Below are positions 10,501-18,954 of a stretch of DNA of 64,000 nucleotides, piece by piece. The position numbers and the translations under genes are program-made. The DNA comes from Janthinobacterium sp. 64 (lineage in GTDB: Bacteria; Pseudomonadota; Gammaproteobacteria; Burkholderiales; Burkholderiaceae_D). The number at the start of each line of letters is the position of its first letter. The first letter of the stretch is position 1. The stretch lies in NCBI RefSeq assembly GCF_002813325.1, contig NZ_PHUG01000001.1:1674001-1738000 (forward strand). Reading direction: 5' to 3'. The notes under the pieces are model-generated. The model searched no databases, had not been told where the DNA came from, and saw nothing but the letters and a program-made list of their open reading frames with translations.

Positions 10501-10602
10501 CGCCATCGCCTGGCCCGGTGCGAAACCGAGCAGGGCAAGGCTGGAGCCAGCAATGGTCGCGCCAGTTACCCGAAGGAACTGGCGCCTGGACATCTGAACC
10601 AT
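7531..10602 (-). CDS. fdnG: Formate dehydrogenase alpha subunit, selenoprotein
   Basis: 1,023 residues when the in-frame TGA at 10012-10014 is read as selenocysteine (residue 197); E. coli FdnG is 1,015 with Sec196. It oxidises formate to CO2 in the periplasm using bis-MGD molybdenum or tungsten, one [4Fe-4S] cluster and Sec. Visible are a twin-arginine signal (MSRRQFLRV), the cluster motif [14 protein letters not shown] with a later LCPKG, and the active site NQARV-U-HGPTV. The TGA is framed by [16 protein letters not shown] and [14 protein letters not shown] sequence that is continuous family sequence, so this is not a nonsense mutation. GAGG 7 nt upstream supports the ATG at 10602. Annotation without Sec recoding would split it into 196- and 822-residue ORFs. 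The 267 nt upstream (10603-10869) hold the promoter region; only a half FNR-like TTGAT is visible near 10768. Confidence 0.97.
9969..10014 (-). promoter_or_regulatory. SECIS element of fdnG
   Basis: Starts with the UGA (10014-10012). Counting U of UGA as 1, a lower stem CACGG/CCGUG (10011-10007 with 9973-9969) encloses an upper stem. The upper stem is CGG, a single unpaired U at position 17 (9998), GGCA, the loop GGUCU (9993-9989), UGCC and CCG. The bulged U17 and the GGUC loop are exactly the determinants that SelB needs in E. coli fdhF. This supports UGA decoding as selenocysteine. Confidence 0.93.
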
Positions 10603-10828
10603 ATTCAGGCCTCTATGATGTGAGTAAATAAAAAGTCATACAACGTCGTGGTGGTGTCATATCGCCAAGATATAAGCACCATGCCTGTGCCGTATGACAG
10701 TATTTTACCCCTCAAACCCCGTCAAGGCTCAGTCCGCCGGAGAAAATTGCACATAGTCAACATTATTTGATCAGTACTGAGCAGTTCCTCTAAACAATGC
10801 CGGCCTGCCCGGCGCAGCGCCCGCCATG

Positions 10829-10854
10829 AAAAAACCCGCTCGCGAGCGGGTTTT
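10829..10854 (-). terminator. Rho-independent terminator after the TonB receptor gene
   Basis: An AACCCGCTCGCGAGCGGGTT-type hairpin with a GC-rich stem, followed on the minus strand by a run of six T. It lies 16 nt beyond the stop of the receptor gene. It also keeps that transcript from running into the fdn-sel operon. Confidence 0.85.
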
Positions 10855-10869
10855 GAGGAGTGACAACAA

Positions 10870-13005
10870 TTACAGGCTGTAGCGCAAGGTCAGCGCCACG
10901 TTGCGCGGCGCACCCGGCAAGCTCAGGTTCGGGCTGGAACCGTGGCCCGAGACGATGTAGCGCGTATCGCCGATATTGTTGATGTTCAGCTGCACTTCAT
11001 AGCGGCCCGTGCGGTATGCGGCCATGGCGTCGGCCGTCACGTAGCCGGGCAAGACCACCGTGTTGCCGGCATTGGCGAAACGGCTGCCGACGGCATTCGC
11101 GCCGCCACCCACGGTGAAGCCGTGGCCCAGGTCTTTCGTCAGCCACAGATTGGCCATGTTGCGTGCCGTCAGGGTGGCGCGCTTGCCTTTGACGTCAACG
11201 GAGCCAGCCGCACTCACGCTCGTGTCCTTGGCGATGGAGTCCGTGATGGTGGCGTCCAGGTAAGCATAGCCGGCCATCATTTTCCAGCCATCGTGCAAGT
11301 CCGCGTTGAAGGTCAGTTCCAGGCCATCCGTGCGCTGCGTGCCGATAGGAACGATGCGGTTCGTGATCGGTTCGCTGCTCTTGATATTGTCGCGCTCCAG
11401 GCGGAACAGCGACACGGTGGCATTCGCGCGGCCGCCCCACAGCTCGTACTTGGCGCCCACTTCCGTGTTGCGCGTGGTTTCCGGCGCCAGGTCGGCGTTA
11501 TTCGCGGCCAGGGCGAAGTTTTCGCCGCTGGGCTGGAAGGAGCGGCTCCACGACGCGTAGTACGATTGCGCCGCGCTCGGTTGCCAGACGAGGCCGGCGC
11601 GGGGGCTGTAAGCCGAATCCGTGCGCGACAGCTTGGCCGTCGTCACGCCGGCCGCATTGGCCAGGCGCGACTGCTGCTTGTAGCTGTCGTAGCGCAGGCC
11701 GGCCAGCGCCTTCCACTCGTCGCTGATGCTGATGGCATCCTGCACGTAGGCGGCGGCCGTGTCATAGGTACCGAAAGTATCGCTGCGCGCGCCCAGCTTG
11801 CTGCGGTCGACCTGCGGCAGGACGGGATGGAAGATCGACACGTTCGGCCCCACCAAGATAGCGGCCCAACTGTTGGCATCCTTGTTTTGCTTGCCGAATT
11901 CGGCGCCGTACAGCACTTCATGGCGCAAGGTGCCCGTCACCAGCTTTTGCGTCAGTTCCGTCTGGTTGAACCAGCCGCTCTCGTCGCGGTTCAGCTTGGC
12001 GTGACCGAGGTTCATCGTGCCCTTGACTTCATTGACGTTGCCGGAAATATTCGTGTTGTTGCGGTCCAGGTGGTAATCGTAATAGCGGAAGGCATTGCGC
12101 AGCGACAAGCTGTCGCTGAACTTGTGCGTCAGGGTGGCGGCCGTGGAGACCACGCGCGACTGGCTGAAGTCGGCATCGCGCGCGTTCGCGGCGCCGTAAT
12201 AAGTGCCCGCATCGACGGCGACGGGACGGCCGTGCCAGGACGGGATGCCGAAGTCCGTCAGGCGGCGGTCTTCCAGATAATCGCCCTGCAGCAGCAATTT
12301 GGTGGCGCTGGACAGGCGGATGGCCACCGATGGCGCCAGCGCCGTGCGCTTGATGAATTGCTGCTCGCGGTAGCTGTCGGACACTTCGCGCGCGCCCGTG
12401 ACACGCCAGTCCACCGTCTCGCCCACACGGCCCACGTCGACTTCGCCACGGCGCCCGGCCGTGTTCGTCAAGCTCAGGGCCACGTCCGTGATATCGATAC
12501 CCGGTTTTTTGGTGATGCGGTTGACCAGGCCGCCCGAGGAACCGCGACCGTACAGCACGGCAGCCGGTCCCTTGATCACTTCCAGGCGCTCGACGTTCGA
12601 CAGGTCGCGGAAATACAGCGCGTCATCGCGGAAGCCGTCGACGAACTGGTCGCCGATGGCCGTGAAGCCGCGGATGAACACCTGGTCGCGCTGGCCGTCG
12701 CCGGTGGACAAGCCCACGCCGGGGATGTTCTTCATGATGTCCTGGATCGACATGGCGTTCTGGTCGCGGATGACGGCGGCCGGCACCACGTTGATCGTCT
12801 GCGGCACGTCGCGCAGGGCCATTTCCGTCTTGGTACCGCTGGCGGACGTGCCGGCGACATAAGCATCCTTGTCCTTCGATGCCGTCACCGTGACGGCGGG
12901 CAAGCTTTCCTGTGCCCAGGCCGCCAATGGCACGGCGCCAAAGGTCAGGGCGCCCAGTACGGCGATGGTGATCGGTTTACATCCTGGCTTGCGCTGTTGC
13001 TGCAT
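10870..13005 (-). CDS. TonB-dependent siderophore receptor
   Basis: 711 residues. This outer-membrane ferric-siderophore transporter has an N-terminal signal peptide (cleavage near AWA-QE) and a short TonB-box-like stretch (ESLPAVTVTA). The plug domain carries DVPQTINVVP, NIPGVGLSTGDGQRDQVFIRGF and the ERLEVIKGPAAVLYGRGSSGG motif. The C-terminal 22-strand barrel ends in PRNVALTLRYSL. There is no N-terminal STN signalling domain, so it is a plain transporter. A Fur box precedes it. No siderophore synthesis or ferric reductase genes are adjacent, so the ligand is unknown. It is transcribed divergently from the chemoreceptor gene. Confidence 0.93.
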   Translation of the reverse strand: MQQQRKPGCKPITIAVLGALTFGAVPLAAWAQESLPAVTVTASKDKDAYVAGTSASGTKTEMALRDVPQTINVVPAAVIRDQNAMSIQDIMKNIPGVGLSTGDGQRDQVFIRGFTAIGDQFVDGFRDDALYFRDLSNVERLEVIKGPAAVLYGRGSSGGLVNRITKKPGIDITDVALSLTNTAGRRGEVDVGRVGETVDWRVTGAREVSDSYREQQFIKRTALAPSVAIRLSSATKLLLQGDYLEDRRLTDFGIPSWHGRPVAVDAGTYYGAANARDADFSQSRVVSTAATLTHKFSDSLSLRNAFRYYDYHLDRNNTNISGNVNEVKGTMNLGHAKLNRDESGWFNQTELTQKLVTGTLRHEVLYGAEFGKQNKDANSWAAILVGPNVSIFHPVLPQVDRSKLGARSDTFGTYDTAAAYVQDAISISDEWKALAGLRYDSYKQQSRLANAAGVTTAKLSRTDSAYSPRAGLVWQPSAAQSYYASWSRSFQPSGENFALAANNADLAPETTRNTEVGAKYELWGGRANATVSLFRLERDNIKSSEPITNRIVPIGTQRTDGLELTFNADLHDGWKMMAGYAYLDATITDSIAKDTSVSAAGSVDVKGKRATLTARNMANLWLTKDLGHGFTVGGGANAVGSRFANAGNTVVLPGYVTADAMAAYRTGRYEVQLNINNIGDTRYIVSGHGSSPNLSLPGAPRNVALTLRYSL

Positions 13006-13030
13006 ACAATTCCCTGGTCGATGTTTTAAT

Positions 13031-13049
13031 ACGAATGATTATCATTAGT
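13031..13049 (-). promoter_or_regulatory. Fur box
   Basis: On the minus strand this reads ACTAATGATAATCATTCGT, which matches 14 of 19 positions of the GATAATGATAATCATTATC consensus and all of the central palindrome AATGATAATCATT. It is centred about 35 nt upstream of the receptor ATG, where Fur-Fe(II) would block transcription under iron sufficiency. Confidence 0.8.
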
Positions 13050-13149
13050 ATTTTATCAGCCGGCACGGCGAAAAGTAAGGCGAAATGTAAGTGATAGTAC
13101 TTATGGACTAGGTACTTGACGTAAAAACACAACAGGAAATAGATATCAA

Positions 13150-13169
13150 AAGGCAATTAAAATTGCCTT
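13150..13169. repeat. Perfect 9-bp inverted repeat in the divergent promoter region
   Basis: Arms AAGGCAATT and AATTGCCTT around AA. It lies between the Fur box and the chemoreceptor gene in the 382-nt divergent intergenic region (13006-13387). It could be an operator for a dimeric regulator, or a weak terminator for the minus strand, where TTTT follows. No other structure is visible in this region beyond the listed sites. Confidence 0.5.
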
Positions 13170-13192
13170 GAAAAACTATTTCTCTGCGTCAA

Positions 13193-13201
13193 TGCTATAC
13201 T
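13193..13201 (+). promoter_or_regulatory. Possible extended -10 element for the chemoreceptor gene
   Basis: TGCTATACT matches an extended -10 (TGn plus TATACT). No good -35 is present at 16-18 nt, and a TTGAAA lies 22 nt upstream, too far. I do not see a sigma-28 consensus. This is the only promoter-like sequence found in front of the 187-nt leader of the methyl-accepting protein gene. Confidence 0.35.
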
Positions 13202-13387
13202 TGCGGCTTGCTGGACAGCGGTCAGCCTGACCGACGTGCCCCTTGCTTTACCTCCATCGCCACGCTCAGCGTGGCGCGCCGCACAGCCATCACGCGGCAC
13301 CCGAAGACCCCGATCCCCTGCGCCTTGCGGCGCCTGTCCGCCCCTGCTGGCGGCGGCGATCATGACTATTACATTGTTAGGACTTAC

Positions 13388-15094
13388 ATGAAAAACCTGA
13401 ACATCGGCAGCCGCCTTGGCGTCGGCTTTGCTGTCGTATTGCTGTTGCTTGCCGCCTTGACCGTCACCGCCCTCGTGCGCATGCAAACGGCCAGCGACCT
13501 GACTTACCGCCTCATCAATACCAGCATCAAGAACCAGCGCATGGTAGCCGAATGGTCGAAGATCATTGAATTGAACAGCGTGCGCGGCGTGGCCTCGTTT
13601 GAAATCACCGATCCCGTCGTGCGCGCCAGGATCGAGCAAGACTTGAAAGTCGATGCGGACCGCTCCAGCAAACTGCAGGACGACATCGTCGCCTCGCTGC
13701 TCAACCCGGCCGTGATCGAGCAGTTCAAGGTCGTGCGCAAGGTGCGCACCGACTACGTGACGACGCGCGCACGCGCCTTCAAGATGAAGGCCGACGGCGA
13801 CGTGGCGGGCGCCAAGGAAGTGTTCGAGAAAGAAGTCGCACCCATCACCGTGGCTTACCTGGCCGAAGTGAAGCGTTTTGCCGGCATGCAGATCAAGGCC
13901 GCCGACGGCGTCGGCAACAGCATCATCGAAGCCTACAGCAGCACCCGCATCTTCCTCATCACCATGGGCGTGCTGGCCGTGCTGATGGGCATCGGTTTCG
14001 CCTGGTGGATCACGCGTTCGATCACCGGCCCCATCCGCGATGCCGTGAAAGTGGCGGAAACCGTGGCAGCGGGCGACCTGAGCAGTATCATCACGGCGCA
14101 AGGCCGCGATGAAACGGGCCAGCTGATGCATGCCCTGAAAACCATGAACGACAGCCTGATCGGCATCGTCGGCCAGGTCCGCAGCGGCACCGACACCATC
14201 GCCACGGCGTCCGCTGAAATTGCCGCCGGCAACCAGGACCTGTCGTCGCGCACGGAACAGCAAGCCAGTTCGCTGGAAGAAACGGCCTCGTCGATGGAAG
14301 AACTGACCTCGACCGTGAAGCAGAATGCGGACAATGCGCGCCAGGCGAATAAACTGGCCGGCGACGCAGCCGGCATCGCCAGCCGCGGCGGCGCCGTGGT
14401 GGCCGAAGTGGTGGCCACCATGGGCGAGATCAATACCTCGTCGAAGAAAATCGTCGACATCATTTCCGTCATCGACGGCATCGCCTTCCAGACCAACATC
14501 CTGGCCCTGAACGCGGCCGTGGAAGCGGCACGCGCCGGCGAGCAGGGTCGCGGCTTTGCCGTGGTGGCAACGGAAGTGCGCAACCTGGCGCAGCGTTCGG
14601 CAGCGGCGGCAAAAGAGATCAAGGGCTTGATCGACGACTCCGTGCAAAAAGTCGACGTGGGCACGGACCTGGTCGACAAGGCCGGCAAGACGATGGAAGA
14701 AATCGTGCAAAGCATAGCGTTCGTCACCTCCATCATGAGCGAGATCAGCAACGCCAGCGAAGAGCAGAGCGCCGGCATCGAGCAAGTCAACCAGGCCATT
14801 TCCGAAATGGACCAGGTGACCCAGCAAAATGCAGCGCTGGTGGAAGAAGCGTCGGCAGCGGCCGAAGCGATGCAGGAACAGGCGAGCGAACTGGCGCAGG
14901 TGGTCAGCGTCTTCCGCCTGGACGCGAATGCGGCGGCGACCGACCGTTTCAGCATGAAAGCGGCGCAGCGCAGCGCGCCTGCAGCCCCGGCCGCGCCAGC
15001 CCGCAAGGCCTCCACCCCTGCCCTGCGCCTGCCCGTGACGCGCAAGAGCGGCAAGGCACCGGCGCCGGCCGAAGGCGAGTGGGAAGAGTTTTAA
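13388..15094 (+). CDS. Methyl-accepting chemotaxis protein
   Basis: 568 residues. This transmembrane chemoreceptor signals to CheA/CheW. Helix 1 is near residues 11-31; a periplasmic four-helix-bundle ligand domain of about 150 residues follows, then helix 2 ([18 protein letters not shown], about 188-208). HAMP comes next ([21 protein letters not shown]), then the signalling domain with the conserved hairpin tip containing [23 protein letters not shown]. The C-terminus ends GEWEEF, an xWxxF-type tail that can tether CheR/CheB. AGGA 5 nt before the ATG at 13388 sets the start; the frame is open further upstream without family similarity. No che genes are near. The ligand is unknown. Confidence 0.95.
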   Translation: MKNLNIGSRLGVGFAVVLLLLAALTVTALVRMQTASDLTYRLINTSIKNQRMVAEWSKIIELNSVRGVASFEITDPVVRARIEQDLKVDADRSSKLQDDIVASLLNPAVIEQFKVVRKVRTDYVTTRARAFKMKADGDVAGAKEVFEKEVAPITVAYLAEVKRFAGMQIKAADGVGNSIIEAYSSTRIFLITMGVLAVLMGIGFAWWITRSITGPIRDAVKVAETVAAGDLSSIITAQGRDETGQLMHALKTMNDSLIGIVGQVRSGTDTIATASAEIAAGNQDLSSRTEQQASSLEETASSMEELTSTVKQNADNARQANKLAGDAAGIASRGGAVVAEVVATMGEINTSSKKIVDIISVIDGIAFQTNILALNAAVEAARAGEQGRGFAVVATEVRNLAQRSAAAAKEIKGLIDDSVQKVDVGTDLVDKAGKTMEEIVQSIAFVTSIMSEISNASEEQSAGIEQVNQAISEMDQVTQQNAALVEEASAAAEAMQEQASELAQVVSVFRLDANAAATDRFSMKAAQRSAPAAPAAPARKASTPALRLPVTRKSGKAPAPAEGEWEEF

Positions 15095-15116
15095 GTCCGC
15101 AGCAACAGCAAGAACA

Positions 15117-15144
15117 GCTATTGCCGGCGTATCTCGGCAATAGC
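15117..15144. repeat. 10-bp inverted repeat between converging genes
   Basis: Arms GCTATTGCCG (15117-15126) and CGGCAATAGC (15135-15144) around 8 nt. It lies 22 nt after the chemoreceptor stop and covers the last codons and stop of the converging protease gene. No T-run follows on either strand, so it is at best a weak or Rho-assisted terminator. Confidence 0.4.
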
Positions 15145-16878
15145 CGCCTCCAGCACCTCGTCGCGCCCGGCCCGTATGCCGGCAAGCGTGGGCCTGACCT
15201 CGATATCGGGGAGGATGCCCACGCGCTGCGTGGGGCGCCGGTCCGGATAAAACACGCCGATGCCGCTGATCAGGGTGCTCAAGCCGCCGGGCAGCGCAAA
15301 CGTCGAGATATTGCCATCCGCGCCAGCCGTGGTGCTGCCGACCACCTTCGCGCGCGGCGCCGCGCGCAAGGCCATGGCCGTATATTCGGCCTGGCTTTGG
15401 CTCACTTCATCGACCAGCAACATGACCTTGCCCGCATAGCGCAGCGCTTGCGGGTACAAGGCCACAGGCTGGGTCCAGTGGAAGGCGCCGGGGTTGCCAA
15501 GGTCGCCCTTGGTAAAGCGGGCAAACGCCGTGGGCCGCTCGACCAGGTAAGACCCCAGGGCAAAGACGACAAACTCGCGCGGGTAGTTGCGTAGATCGAT
15601 AATCAGGCCGCGGCTGCCCGCCGCCGCTGCCATATGCGCCGCCACGTCGGCCCGCTTGAGGCTCGACAGCTTGAGGTAGGCGATATCGTCGCCCAGGCGC
15701 TGGAACGTTTCCCCTTCCCTGTCATGTGTATCCGGACCCGCTTGCCGAGCGGCTGGCACGCGCTGCGCCGTCAATTCCACAGCCTCCTGGCCGCGGCGCA
15801 CCTGCAGCCGGATTGCACCGCAGGCGCCAGCCGTCAGCCTGCCCGCCATGTCGCGCAAGCGCGCCGCCTCATTCGATGCCGCATAGTGGGGCCGCCAGGT
15901 GGCGACCAGTTGCGCCACCGGCACGCCATCGACGCTGTCAATGACATCGCCGACCTGCAAGCGCGTCGCCACTTCGGCGTCGGCCTCACGGTAACCCACC
16001 ACCACGGCGCTGGTGTCGATGAAGCGGAGCTTGACTGGCAGCCGGCATTGCCCCACGGGCGGACGCACGTGCATCGAACTCCACAGATTAGTATGGGTAT
16101 CGTGCAGGCGCGCGATCACCGCCATCATTTCCAGCTGATAGCTGGCGCGGTCCCTGGCCAGCGCGATGCGCGGCAGCGACTGGCGCAGGACGTCATCCCA
16201 TTTTTCCCCTGTCAGATCGCGGTAGGGCGCCCAGTATTCGATGATATTCCAGAAGCGAAACAAGGCCAGCAACTGAAAGCCGGCATCGGGCAGCGCGATA
16301 TTTTCATAGGCAATCTCATGTTCAAAGACGGGATTGCCCACCTGCGCATCCAGACGCAGATAAAACTGGCTGGCCGTCGCCGGCCGGCGCAGATAAATGT
16401 GCCGCAGATCGGCGCGCAGGCCGGCGCCCAGCAAGCTCGCGTCATCGAGCCATTGCAGGGCGGGACGCAGATGCAGCTCACCCTGTGCCGGAACGGCACA
16501 AGGGGCGCAGTCGGCAAGCGGCCCCAGACCTGCTATCCAGTCCCGCAGCACGGCATCGCCCGCCGCCCTGTCGGGCGCGGCCAGCACCCGGGGCATGACA
16601 CGCAAGAGTTCATAGTCCCACTGCCGCCCGCCTGCGGTGATCAAGGGGTGATGGTATTTCAGGAAGCCCCATACCTTGCCGAGCACGGCGAGGTTGTCGA
16701 CTTGCACCGGCGTCACGGCATCGAGCGCGATGCGCGAGCCGGCGTCGAATGCGTGATCGGTATCAAATGCGGCGTGGCCACCATCCTGCGAAAAAGCCAG
16801 GGGCGCCGTACCGACGAGCACAATGGCAATGGCTGGCATGCACCAGCGCGCCAGTCTCAAACAGGGTATCCATGTCAT
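15118..16878 (-). CDS. S41-family peptidase with PDZ-like domain, exported
   Basis: 586 residues with an N-terminal signal peptide (AIAIVLVGTAPLAFSQ). Family S41 (tail-specific/C-terminal processing) proteases cut substrates in the periplasm or at the cell surface. A PDZ-like stretch (GYREADAEVATRLQVGDVIDSVDGVPVAQLV) precedes the catalytic core. The core shows DIAYLKLSSLK, GLIIDLRNYP, and VDEVSQSQAEYTAMALR, where family members carry the nucleophilic serine, then GSTTAGADGN and LPGGLSTLISGIGVFYPD. The N-terminal half (VWGFLKYHHP) resembles the helical domain of the peptidase subgroup found beside LPS-type envelopes. AAGGA 6 nt before the ATG supports the start. Its substrate is unknown; it stands alone. 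Confidence 0.88.
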   Translation of the reverse strand: MTWIPCLRLARWCMPAIAIVLVGTAPLAFSQDGGHAAFDTDHAFDAGSRIALDAVTPVQVDNLAVLGKVWGFLKYHHPLITAGGRQWDYELLRVMPRVLAAPDRAAGDAVLRDWIAGLGPLADCAPCAVPAQGELHLRPALQWLDDASLLGAGLRADLRHIYLRRPATASQFYLRLDAQVGNPVFEHEIAYENIALPDAGFQLLALFRFWNIIEYWAPYRDLTGEKWDDVLRQSLPRIALARDRASYQLEMMAVIARLHDTHTNLWSSMHVRPPVGQCRLPVKLRFIDTSAVVVGYREADAEVATRLQVGDVIDSVDGVPVAQLVATWRPHYAASNEAARLRDMAGRLTAGACGAIRLQVRRGQEAVELTAQRVPAARQAGPDTHDREGETFQRLGDDIAYLKLSSLKRADVAAHMAAAAGSRGLIIDLRNYPREFVVFALGSYLVERPTAFARFTKGDLGNPGAFHWTQPVALYPQALRYAGKVMLLVDEVSQSQAEYTAMALRAAPRAKVVGSTTAGADGNISTFALPGGLSTLISGIGVFYPDRRPTQRVGILPDIEVRPTLAGIRAGRDEVLEAAIAEIRRQ

Positions 16879-16901
16879 CGGGCATCCTTATCGACAGTAA
16901 A

Positions 16902-17354
16902 TCAGCTCAGGCGCGCTTGCGCATCCGCGACCAGGGTGGCCAGCTCGCGCGGCACCGCTTGCGCCAGGAAATCGAGCGCCAGTTGTTCCGGATCGATGGC
17001 GGCATCCGCCGGCAAGCCATGCTCGAAGCCACCGACCATGATGCGGCAGAAATGCGGCGATTCGGCCCGCGTTTCCACATACCAGCAGCCCGCATGGCCC
17101 TGCACGAAGTATTCGCCGATAAAGTAGCCGAGCATGGTTTTTACCCACTGCCAGCTCTCGTCGCGGATGACGATGGTGCGCATGGCCGCATCGATGTACG
17201 GCAGGTATTCGGCCGCGTTCGTCAACACTTCGTGCGCCGGCTGGATGCCCAGGCGCTCGACGAAGTTCACCAGCGAGGCGCCCAGCGCGTCATAGTAGGC
17301 GTCAAAAGCCGTTTGGCTTTGTTGCAATAATTGTTCTTGTTCGTTCGACTGCAT
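16902..17354 (-). CDS. Conserved hypothetical protein
   Basis: 150 residues; I do not recognise the family. It has no signal peptide or membrane segment. It is acidic, with a glutamine-rich start (MQSNEQEQLLQQSQ) and aromatic stretches (WQWVKTMLGYFIGEYFVQGHAGCWYVET). I chose the ATG at 17354 because GAGG lies 5 nt before TTGGGATG; an ATG 11 codons upstream has no properly spaced ribosome-binding site. It is 23 nt upstream of the S41 protease gene on the same strand and could be co-transcribed with it. Confidence 0.7.
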   Translation of the reverse strand: MQSNEQEQLLQQSQTAFDAYYDALGASLVNFVERLGIQPAHEVLTNAAEYLPYIDAAMRTIVIRDESWQWVKTMLGYFIGEYFVQGHAGCWYVETRAESPHFCRIMVGGFEHGLPADAAIDPEQLALDFLAQAVPRELATLVADAQARLS

Positions 17355-17517
17355 CCCAACCTCATCACTCAATATAAACTCGCCCATTCCTGAGTTTCAT
17401 ATTATATATGCCGCTCCCGGAAGCCAGGTCCGCGATCAGACGCCAGGCCTGATGGCGCAATCGGCCGCCGTGCTGTTTTACCGGGGCCGGCAGGCATCCA
17501 CCATCCATGCCGCGCGC

Positions 17518-18903
17518 CTATCCGGCGTCGCGCGGCGTCGGTTTTTTTGTTTCGATCGGAATAAACAAGCGTGTCGCGCCACGCTGTATCAACAGCGCCA
17601 CCGCGCCGTCGCCCTCGCCCACTTCTGCAGCGAGCTCCTGTATCGTTCCCACGGTTCTCCCGTTCACGGCAAGTATCACATCCGCAGCTTTTACGCCGGC
17701 GCGCAAGGCCGCGGCGTTCAGCCGCTGCACCAGCAAGCCACCGTCGATGCGCAACAGCACTTGTTCCTGCGGCAGCAATGGCCGGACGACCAGTCCCAGC
17801 GGCGCCTGCAGGTCAGGCCTGGCCGTTGGCGGGCGCGATGCGTCTGCGCGGTCGGGCACCACGACGAGCGTCAGCGCCGTGCGGTCGCGCCACACCGTCA
17901 ATGCCACCTCTTCGCCCGGCACGGCATCGGCAATGAAGATCAATGCGTCGGCCGACTGGATCACGTCATGCTGATTGACGCGCAAGATGACGTCGCCGGA
18001 TTTCACGCCGGAGCGATCCGCCGCCGCGCCCCGCTCGACGAAACCGACCAGCGCGCCAGCCGGACGCGACAAGTGAAACGACTCCGCCAGGGCCTGATTC
18101 ACTTCCTGAACCGTCATGCCCAGGCGGCCCCGCGTTACGCTGCCCCTGGCTTGCAGCTGCTCCTTGATGCGCATTGCCGCGTCGATCGGAATCGCAAACG
18201 ACAGTCCCTGATAGCCGCCGCTATTGCTGTAAATACGCGAATTGATGCCGATGACTTCGCCGCGCCGGTTGAACAACGGTCCGCCTGAATTGCCGGGATT
18301 GACCGGCACGTCCGTTTGCAGGAATGGCGTGTAATCGGCGCCAGGCAGAATCCGGCGCGTGGCGCTGATGATGCCGGCCGTGGCGGAATTGCTGAAACCA
18401 AAAGGAGAGCCTATCGCCAGGACCCAGTCACCGACATCCACGATGGCCGGATCGCCGATACGTACCGTCGGCAAGCCGCGCGCATCGATCTTCAGCAAGG
18501 CCACGTCGGCGACGCGATCCGTCCCTATCAGGCGCGCCTTGAATTCACGCCGGTCGGTCAACTTGACGCTGATCTGGCTGCCGCGCGCCACCACATGGGC
18601 ATTGGTCAGGATATAGCCATCCTCGCTGACGATGAAGCCGGAGCCCAGACTGTCTTCCTGCACGCCATGCTGCACCGGGGCCGCACTGCCCGCGCGTTGC
18701 GGCGCCAGGTCGCGGACCACGCCGACATTGACGACTGCCGGCCCATATCTTTTGGCCAGCGCGGAAAAATCGGGGGCATTCCACAACCAGGAACGTTGCA
18801 TGGAACCGCAAGCGCCGAGCGTCATGGCAAGCAGCAAAGCCAAGGCCATCGCCAGCAGCTTGCTGTATCGAAACTTCATGCCATCCGGCGCGACGTGCGG
18901 CAT
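17518..18903 (-). CDS. HtrA/DegP-type serine protease, predicted lipoprotein
   Basis: 461 residues. It has a signal sequence ending in a lipobox (LGAC, Cys32) instead of the usual cleaved Sec signal, so it should be membrane-anchored. The trypsin-like domain keeps all three catalytic residues: His103 (TNAHVV), Asp133 (ADVALLK) and Ser206 (NPGNSGGPL). Two PDZ-type segments follow (LVGFVERGAAADRSGVKSGD and LVQRLNAAALRAGVKAADV). The ATG at 18903 is preceded by GGAGG at 8 nt; upstream in-frame starts have none. It is the last gene of the large TPS locus, directly after the TonB-C-like gene, so it may process the TpsA exoprotein or police secretion. It is clearly distinct from MucD at 51846-53342. 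Confidence 0.9.
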   Translation of the reverse strand: MPHVAPDGMKFRYSKLLAMALALLLAMTLGACGSMQRSWLWNAPDFSALAKRYGPAVVNVGVVRDLAPQRAGSAAPVQHGVQEDSLGSGFIVSEDGYILTNAHVVARGSQISVKLTDRREFKARLIGTDRVADVALLKIDARGLPTVRIGDPAIVDVGDWVLAIGSPFGFSNSATAGIISATRRILPGADYTPFLQTDVPVNPGNSGGPLFNRRGEVIGINSRIYSNSGGYQGLSFAIPIDAAMRIKEQLQARGSVTRGRLGMTVQEVNQALAESFHLSRPAGALVGFVERGAAADRSGVKSGDVILRVNQHDVIQSADALIFIADAVPGEEVALTVWRDRTALTLVVVPDRADASRPPTARPDLQAPLGLVVRPLLPQEQVLLRIDGGLLVQRLNAAALRAGVKAADVILAVNGRTVGTIQELAAEVGEGDGAVALLIQRGATRLFIPIETKKPTPRDAG

Positions 18904-18954
18904 TGCCTTTACCTCCAGGTTTTTCCCGCGCCGGGCGCAAGCAAGCGCCATGAT

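Noticed and set aside
8416..10623. A 735-codon plus-strand frame opposite fdnG
   Set aside because: Antisense shadow with no recognisable domain; fdnG is certain.
10741..10790. FNR site upstream of fdnG
   Set aside because: Only one half-site (TTGAT) is present; the second half does not match ATCAA.
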